Shown here: positions 32,248-36,141 of the stretch, piece after piece
How positions within the stretch are numbered: position 1 is the first letter of the stretch
How the letters are laid out: each line of letters begins with the position of its first letter
Origin: CAYUWM01 sp964448395
GTDB lineage: Bacteria; Chloroflexota; Dehalococcoidia; E44-bin15
Length of the DNA: 36,141 nt
Assembly: GCA_964448395.1 (NCBI GenBank)
Contig: CAYUWM010000011.1
Coordinates: 1-36,141, forward strand
Direction: 5' to 3'
Made by a program: the position numbers and the translations under genes
Notes under the pieces: model-generated
Seen by the model: only the letters and a program-made list of their open reading frames with translations
Told to the model about the DNA's origin: nothing
Database searches by the model: none

Positions 32248-33479
32248 CCTGCTGCCCCCAATGTTTTCAGCAACTCGTCGGCGGATTTCAATTCGCGCTC
32301 TCTCCCCGCTGGCTGGTCCACCAGCCGAAAACGGTCGCCACGCAGTACGGTGACGACCCACTGGTAACTGCCCCGGTCCGTCCCTCCGTGGTCGAGCGAC
32401 ACTGAATAGCCCGCCTCCCTCAGGGAACGCGCTATCGCTGAACAGGATTTCAGGCATTCGACGCTGCTGTCCTCAGTTTGAAGCAGCATTCTCGGTGTGG
32501 TGGATTCACCTGCCTTGAGGAGATCGATTAGCTGACCCGCGAAAAGGGCGAAGCCGGATGCGGGAACGGTGGGGCCGCCCACCAGCGAGATCAGGTCATT
32601 GTATCTCCCGCCTCCGCCTATCCGCTTGCCGGCGATGTGGAACTGGAACATGGCGCCAGTATAGTATTCGAAACCCCTGCCGGAGGCGACATCGATCTGG
32701 TACGGGCACTGCGCCGCGTCGAGGTATTCAGCTATCTGTGTCAGGTCGTTCAGAGCGTGCTCGAGTCGGGTGAGGTTGTTCCCAAGGAGGGCCTTGATAT
32801 TCTGGATAAAGCCGGGCGAGTTGCCCTTTACCTCCAGCAGGAATGAGATGGCTTTTTTGAGCTCGGCGTTTCCGCTGTCGACCTCTCCCAGGGCCTTGAT
32901 ATTTCCCTCCAAAACCTGGTCGAAAATATGGGTTTGCTCCGTAGCATCCAGTCCGAGTTCAGCGATCAGCGCCTTTATCAATCCGGCATGCGACAGCCTG
33001 ATGTCCATTTGTCCCAGCCCCAGCTCGTTGAGCACCTCCGCTGCCAGCATAATGAGCTCGGCATCGGCGGAGGGCTGGTCGGGCCCGATGAGTTCCACGC
33101 CGCACTGCCACCGCTCCCTGCGCTCCTTCCCCGTTTCCTCGAAGGCGAATATGTTACTTACATATGAAAGCCGGCAGGTTTTGAGCCCGGTGAGGTTCTC
33201 GGAGTATAGCCTGGCGACAGGGATGGTGCCCTCCGGACGCAGCACCACTCGCTCACCGCTCCAGCCGTCCCAGTCGAGGAATGAATACACCCGCCCCAGC
33301 ATCCCCGGCGTGAGCGTGCCGACGGCGGTGAACAGGTGGAGGTATTCAAGGGTAGGCGTCCTTATCTCCTGGTACCCCCACCGCGATGAGCAGCGGCGAA
33401 ACACCTCCTCCACCCGGCGGAATTTAGCCATATCTTCAGGGAGGAGGTCGCGCATCCCTTTACATCGGTCAGTCTTCAT
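32244..33479 (-). CDS. hisZ: HisS-like ATP phosphoribosyltransferase regulatory subunit
   Basis: A 411-residue class II aminoacyl-tRNA-synthetase-like protein. Motif 1 region is CKGMRDLLPEDMAKFRRVEE, followed by VVLRPEGTIPVARLY. Motif 2 is FAFEETGKERRERWQCGVELIG. Then come RGFEYYTGAMFQ and motif 3 region GGGGRYNDLISLVGGPTVPASGFAL, with a shortened anticodon-binding-like tail. The place directly before and overlapping hisG, whose domains are the short form that needs HisZ, makes regulatory subunit the better call. True histidyl-tRNA synthetase is possible, since HisRS-like residues (RPEGT, RG.EYY) persist. The start is ATG 33479, 8 bases after AGAGG; a GTG six bases earlier is too close to it. 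It is the first his gene. Confidence 0.75.
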   Translation of the reverse strand: MKTDRCKGMRDLLPEDMAKFRRVEEVFRRCSSRWGYQEIRTPTLEYLHLFTAVGTLTPGMLGRVYSFLDWDGWSGERVVLRPEGTIPVARLYSENLTGLKTCRLSYVSNIFAFEETGKERRERWQCGVELIGPDQPSADAELIMLAAEVLNELGLGQMDIRLSHAGLIKALIAELGLDATEQTHIFDQVLEGNIKALGEVDSGNAELKKAISFLLEVKGNSPGFIQNIKALLGNNLTRLEHALNDLTQIAEYLDAAQCPYQIDVASGRGFEYYTGAMFQFHIAGKRIGGGGRYNDLISLVGGPTVPASGFALFAGQLIDLLKAGESTTPRMLLQTEDSSVECLKSCSAIARSLREAGYSVSLDHGGTDRGSYQWVVTVLRGDRFRLVDQPAGRERELKSADELLKTLGAAG

Positions 33480-33506
33480 TTTCACAGCCTCTGCGAAGCT
33501 TAGGCT

Positions 33507-33535
33507 ATTCTACACCAATCGCCCTGCTCCATCAA
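33507..33535 (-). promoter_or_regulatory. Promoter of the his operon
   Basis: The minus strand has -35 TTGATG (33530-33535), a 17-base spacer and -10 TAGAAT (33507-33512). The predicted start is near 33500, giving a leader of about 20 bases with AGAGG ahead of ATG 33479. The leader is too short for an attenuator peptide. Confidence 0.65.
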
Positions 33536-33548
33536 CAATTCGGTTCGA

Positions 33549-33577
33549 TTGCAAAAAGACATCGACGTTAATATAAT
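33549..33577 (+). promoter_or_regulatory. Promoter of nfeD-slipin, predicted leaderless
   Basis: TTGCAA (33549-33554), a 17-base spacer and a perfect TATAAT (33572-33577) precede ATG 33584 by 6 bases. The expected transcription start is the A of the ATG itself. Confidence 0.7.
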
Positions 33578-33583
33578 GGCGCT

Positions 33584-34915
33584 ATGCCCCTAAAGAGGAT
33601 ATCCGTAGCGTCGTTTACCAGATTTTCCTGGCTGCTCCTCATAGCGCTGGGGCTGCTCAATTCGTTCACAGCTGGCGTGGCATACGCGGATACCCCTAAG
33701 GTGGCGGTGCTGGATGTCGAGGGTACCATCAACCCGGTGGTCGCCGGCTATGTCGAGCGGGGGATCGAGCTGGCCGAGGAGATGGACGCAGTTGCCTGCA
33801 TTATTCAGATGGACACGCCCGGCGGCCTCGACAGCTCGATGCGCGATATCGTGCAGAGCATCATGGAGGCCGATGTGCCGGTGGCGGTCTATATCCCAAC
33901 CGGGGCCAGGGCGGCATCGGCGGGGGCTTTCATTACCCTGTCGGCCCACATAGCAGCGATGGCGCCGGGGACCGCTATCGGCGCGGCGCACCCGGTAGCC
34001 CTCGGCGAGGATGGCATGGACGAGACCATGGAGCAGAAGGTGGTGAACGACGCCGTGGCCTATATCAGGGATATCGCTGAGGCCAACGGCCGCAATGCCT
34101 CCTGGGCGGAGGAGGCGGTACGGGAGAGCAGGTCGAGTTCCTCTGCGGAGGCGCTGGAGCTGGGGGTTATCGACATCGTGGCCAATGACCTGGATGACCT
34201 GATCGCTCGGCTCGATGGCAGGGATGTTACACTGTCGAGCGGGGAGACGGTTACCATTCAAACCGAAGGTGCCGAGATCGAACGCTTGGATATGGGGGCG
34301 CTGGAGCGCTTCCTGCTGGCCATCACCGACCCCAATATCGCCTACATCCTGCTGAGCATAGGTATGCTGGGCCTTACGCTGGAGCTGTTCAATCCAGGTA
34401 TGATACTGCCTGGGGTGGTCGGCGGCATCTGCCTGCTGCTGGCGTTCTACTCGCTGGGGGTTCTGCCGGTGAATTACGCCGGCCTGCTGCTGGTGTTACT
34501 GGGGTTCGGGCTCTTCGTGGCTGAGGTGTTCACCACCACCAACGGGTTGCTCTCCGCGGGGGGCATCGCCTCCTTCGTGGTGGGTTCGGTGATTTTGATG
34601 AGCAACCCGATGTTCAGTATCAACCGGGGCCTTATCATCGGGGTGGCCCTGGCGTTCGCCGCATTTTTTGTCTTCGTCATCGCCTCTGTCGTCCGCACCA
34701 ACCGCAGGAAACAGCAGACGGGAAGGGAGGCGATGATCGGCATGGTAGCGGTAGCCAGGAGCCCTCTCAACCCTACGGGGACCGTGTTCGTGCACGGGGA
34801 ACGCTGGGAGGCGACGCTGGATGAGGGTAAGGCCGAGGAGGGAGAGGAGGTGATTATCACCAGTATTGAAGGTCTGCATTTAGCGGTAACCAGGAAAAAA
34901 GACGGAGGAGAATAG
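33584..34915 (+). CDS. NfeD-family membrane-bound serine protease (ClpP-class, long form)
   Basis: A 443-residue membrane protein of the long NfeD type. A signal peptide spans about 1-35. The ClpP-class protease domain (38-225) has the predicted Ser-Lys dyad S112 (in ARAASAGAFI) and K152 (in MEQKVVND), spaced like the PH1510 protease's S97/K138. Four to five transmembrane helices follow (about 250-380). The C-terminal NfeD OB-fold (about 387-437) has GMVAVARSPLNPTGTVFVHGERWEA. Known long NfeD proteases cleave the hydrophobic tail of a partner stomatin, encoded directly downstream here. The start ATG has no Shine-Dalgarno but a -10 six bases before it. Confidence 0.95.
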   Translation: MPLKRISVASFTRFSWLLLIALGLLNSFTAGVAYADTPKVAVLDVEGTINPVVAGYVERGIELAEEMDAVACIIQMDTPGGLDSSMRDIVQSIMEADVPVAVYIPTGARAASAGAFITLSAHIAAMAPGTAIGAAHPVALGEDGMDETMEQKVVNDAVAYIRDIAEANGRNASWAEEAVRESRSSSSAEALELGVIDIVANDLDDLIARLDGRDVTLSSGETVTIQTEGAEIERLDMGALERFLLAITDPNIAYILLSIGMLGLTLELFNPGMILPGVVGGICLLLAFYSLGVLPVNYAGLLLVLLGFGLFVAEVFTTTNGLLSAGGIASFVVGSVILMSNPMFSINRGLIIGVALAFAAFFVFVIASVVRTNRRKQQTGREAMIGMVAVARSPLNPTGTVFVHGERWEATLDEGKAEEGEEVIITSIEGLHLAVTRKKDGGE

Positions 34916-34918
34916 ATT

Positions 34919-35677
34919 ATGGGGAGCGTTATTGTAGTTGCCGTGGTGGTGGTGTTGTTGCTTTCGCTGCTGCCGGCGGCGGTAAAGGTAGTGTATCAGT
35001 ATGAGGCCGGTGTGGTATTTCGCTTGGGCCGGCTGGATAAGACCAGGGCGCCCGGGCTGCGCTTTATCATCCCCTTCATCGACCGCATGCGCAAGGTGGA
35101 TACCCGAATCCTCACCATGGACGTTCCGTCGCAGGAGGCGATAACCAGGGACAACGTGACGGTGAAGGTGAATGCGGTGGTCTACTTCCGGGTGATGCAT
35201 CCGGAGGCGGCGGTGATAGAGGTCTACGACTACAAGCTGGCGACATACCAGATCGCTCAGACGACCCTGAGGAGCGTGCTGGGGCAATCCGAGCTCGACG
35301 AGCTGCTGGCCCACCGCGAGAAGCTGAACCAGCAGCTACAGCAGATCATCGATGAGGAGACGGAGCCCTGGGGGATCAAGGTGAGCGTTGTTGAGATCAA
35401 GGATGTGGAGCTTCCCGCTACCATGCAGCGGGCGATGGCGGCACAGGCGGAGGCGGAGCGGGAGAGACGCGCCAAGGTAATCCATGCCGAGGGCGAGTTT
35501 CAGGCTTCTCAGAAGCTGGCTGAGGCGGGCAAGATAATCGGTGCCGAACCGACAACGCTGCAACTGCGCTATCTGCAGACCCTCACCGAGATAGCAACTG
35601 AGCGCACAAGCATCGTAGCGTTTCCGTTGCCGCTGGAGATGTTCCGCGCTTTTACATCGGGCAGTAAAGAAGATTAA
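34919..35677 (+). CDS. SPFH/slipin (stomatin-like) membrane protein
   Basis: A 252-residue stomatin homologue. One N-terminal membrane segment (about 3-25) anchors the SPFH domain, which starts at VVYQYEAGVVFRLGRLDKTRAPGLRFIIPFIDRM. It continues with TRDNVTVKVNAVVYFRV and the LDELLAHREKLNQQLQQIID coiled-coil region. The C-terminal part has the IKDVELPATMQRAMAAQAEAERERRAKVIHAEGE helix and hydrophobic PLPLEMFRAF. It starts 3 bases after nfeD, so the pair is co-expressed, the usual arrangement in bacteria and archaea. It likely organises membrane microdomains and is a substrate or regulator of the NfeD protease. Confidence 0.95.
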   Translation: MGSVIVVAVVVVLLLSLLPAAVKVVYQYEAGVVFRLGRLDKTRAPGLRFIIPFIDRMRKVDTRILTMDVPSQEAITRDNVTVKVNAVVYFRVMHPEAAVIEVYDYKLATYQIAQTTLRSVLGQSELDELLAHREKLNQQLQQIIDEETEPWGIKVSVVEIKDVELPATMQRAMAAQAEAERERRAKVIHAEGEFQASQKLAEAGKIIGAEPTTLQLRYLQTLTEIATERTSIVAFPLPLEMFRAFTSGSKED

Positions 35678-35717
35678 GTAGAGACTATATTCTATGACTA
35701 AGAGAGGAGGTGGCTAA

Positions 35718-36017
35718 TTGCCGACCTATATCACTTTAACCAAGTTCACGCCTGAGGGTATCAAGAATCTGAAGGACTGGAAAAGCAATTACAATGAAAT
35801 GAAGCGTATAGCCGAGACGATAGGGGTCAATATCACCGGCGCTTACAGCCTCCTCGGCCCCTACGACATGCTGTTCATTATCGAGGCTGAAGACGAGAAG
35901 GACCTGATGAGGCAAGCCTTATTCTTCAGCACCAAGGGGGCGACGGTGGAGACGTGGACCGCGGTTCCGGCTGATGAATTCGCCGAGGTTACGGACTCGA
36001 TACGCGCGTTCCTGTAG
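35718..36017 (+). CDS. GYD-domain protein
   Basis: A 99-residue dimeric alpha/beta-barrel-type protein of the GYD family (Pfam PF08734 type). It has the N-terminal YITLTKFTPEGIKNL, the GAYSLLGPYDMLFIIEAED strand with a GPYD form of the GYD signature, and a C-terminal strand VETWTAVPADEF. Translation starts at TTG 35718 behind a strong GAGGAGGT site. The family's function is unknown. It follows the slipin gene by 40 bases in the same direction and may share its transcript. Confidence 0.9.
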   Translation: MPTYITLTKFTPEGIKNLKDWKSNYNEMKRIAETIGVNITGAYSLLGPYDMLFIIEAEDEKDLMRQALFFSTKGATVETWTAVPADEFAEVTDSIRAFL

Positions 36018-36036
36018 CCTCATCGATAAAGCTGTC

Positions 36037-36076
36037 GCACTATGTGTCATAGTGCATCGCGCTCAGTTTCTGAGCG
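36037..36076. terminator. Two adjacent hairpins between convergent genes
   Basis: GCACTATG-TGT-CATAGTGC (36037-36055, 8-bp stem) and CGCTCAG-TTT-CTGAGCG (36060-36076, 7-bp stem) lie between the GYD gene and the minus-strand fragment. Neither has a T run, so intrinsic termination is uncertain. The second overlaps the stop codon of the minus-strand gene. Confidence 0.4.
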
Positions 36077-36141
36077 TGACATCGCCGGCGGTAACTGTGA
36101 TGCGGGTGCCGTCGGGGCGCCTGACGATCAGGTTGCCCGCT
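36063..36141 (-). CDS. C-terminal fragment, possibly biotin-protein ligase (BirA)
   Basis: The minus strand is open from the right edge to TGA 36063 and encodes 25 residues ending in GNLIVRRPDGTRITVTAGDVTLRN. The pattern of a short beta-hairpin followed by a terminal AGDVTLR resembles the C-terminal domain end of BirA-type biotin ligases. The fragment is too short to be certain, and the rest of the gene is outside the window. Confidence 0.5.
   Translation of the reverse strand, partial: AGNLIVRRPDGTRITVTAGDVTLRN

Noticed and set aside
32248..32457. Upstream 70-codon extension of hisG
   Set aside because: Within hisZ in another frame; the GTG overlapping the hisZ stop is the natural start.

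Overview
The window looks like a core-metabolism stretch of an anaerobic bacterium, most likely Chloroflexota and probably class Dehalococcoidia. This is inferred from gene content: archaeal-type phosphoglycerate mutase, LL-diaminopimelate aminotransferase next to dapF, a CooC-type nickel-insertion ATPase, short-form HisG with a HisS-like partner, and geranylgeranyl-reductase and polyprenyl-synthase genes. No 16S rRNA or phage, IS, CRISPR or integrase features were seen, so the taxonomic call is moderate.

Layout. (1) 1-735, minus: an XRE regulator (cut by the left edge) with a four-helix membrane protein, behind a strong promoter overlapped by several dyads. (2) 817-4401, mostly minus: tmRNA with terminator, smpB, an S41/CtpA protease and hflX, plus one plus-strand 59-residue Cys-containing protein. 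(3) 4474-12521, minus: polyprenyl synthase, cooC, pgk, apgM, tpiA, miaA, dapF and dapL, largely joined by ATGA/GTGA overlaps (lower glycolysis, tRNA modification, lysine/peptidoglycan precursors). (4) 12549-15615, minus: tsaC-rpiB-dxs, ending at a clear hairpin terminator. (5) 15669-24352, plus: a purine cluster guaA, EncFtn-like ferritin, purD, geranylgeranyl reductase, purE, purB, a thermonuclease lipoprotein, a HEPN-like protein, purC and a cupin. (6) 24390-33479, minus: a histidine operon hisZ, a double hisG, a zinc-phospholipase-C-like protein, hisD, hisC and hisB, followed by an MMPL/RND exporter. (7) 33584-36017, plus: NfeD protease, slipin and a GYD protein. (8) 36063-36141, minus: a C-terminal fragment resembling biotin-protein ligase.

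The most unusual item is the histidine operon's hisG. It encodes two complete short-form ATP-phosphoribosyltransferase domains in one 464-residue chain, and the two copies have lost complementary motifs: copy 1 keeps the N-terminal PKGRL, copy 2 keeps the PRPP loop TETGETL. The same operon carries a zinc phospholipase C-like gene whose end overlaps hisD. Other points: several genes (nfeD, tsaC, smpB, perhaps the polyprenyl synthase) have a -10 box only 5-9 bases before the start codon, suggesting leaderless mRNAs. An EncFtn-family ferritin sits in the purine operon, and a HEPN-type protein with an Rx4H motif lies between purB and purC.
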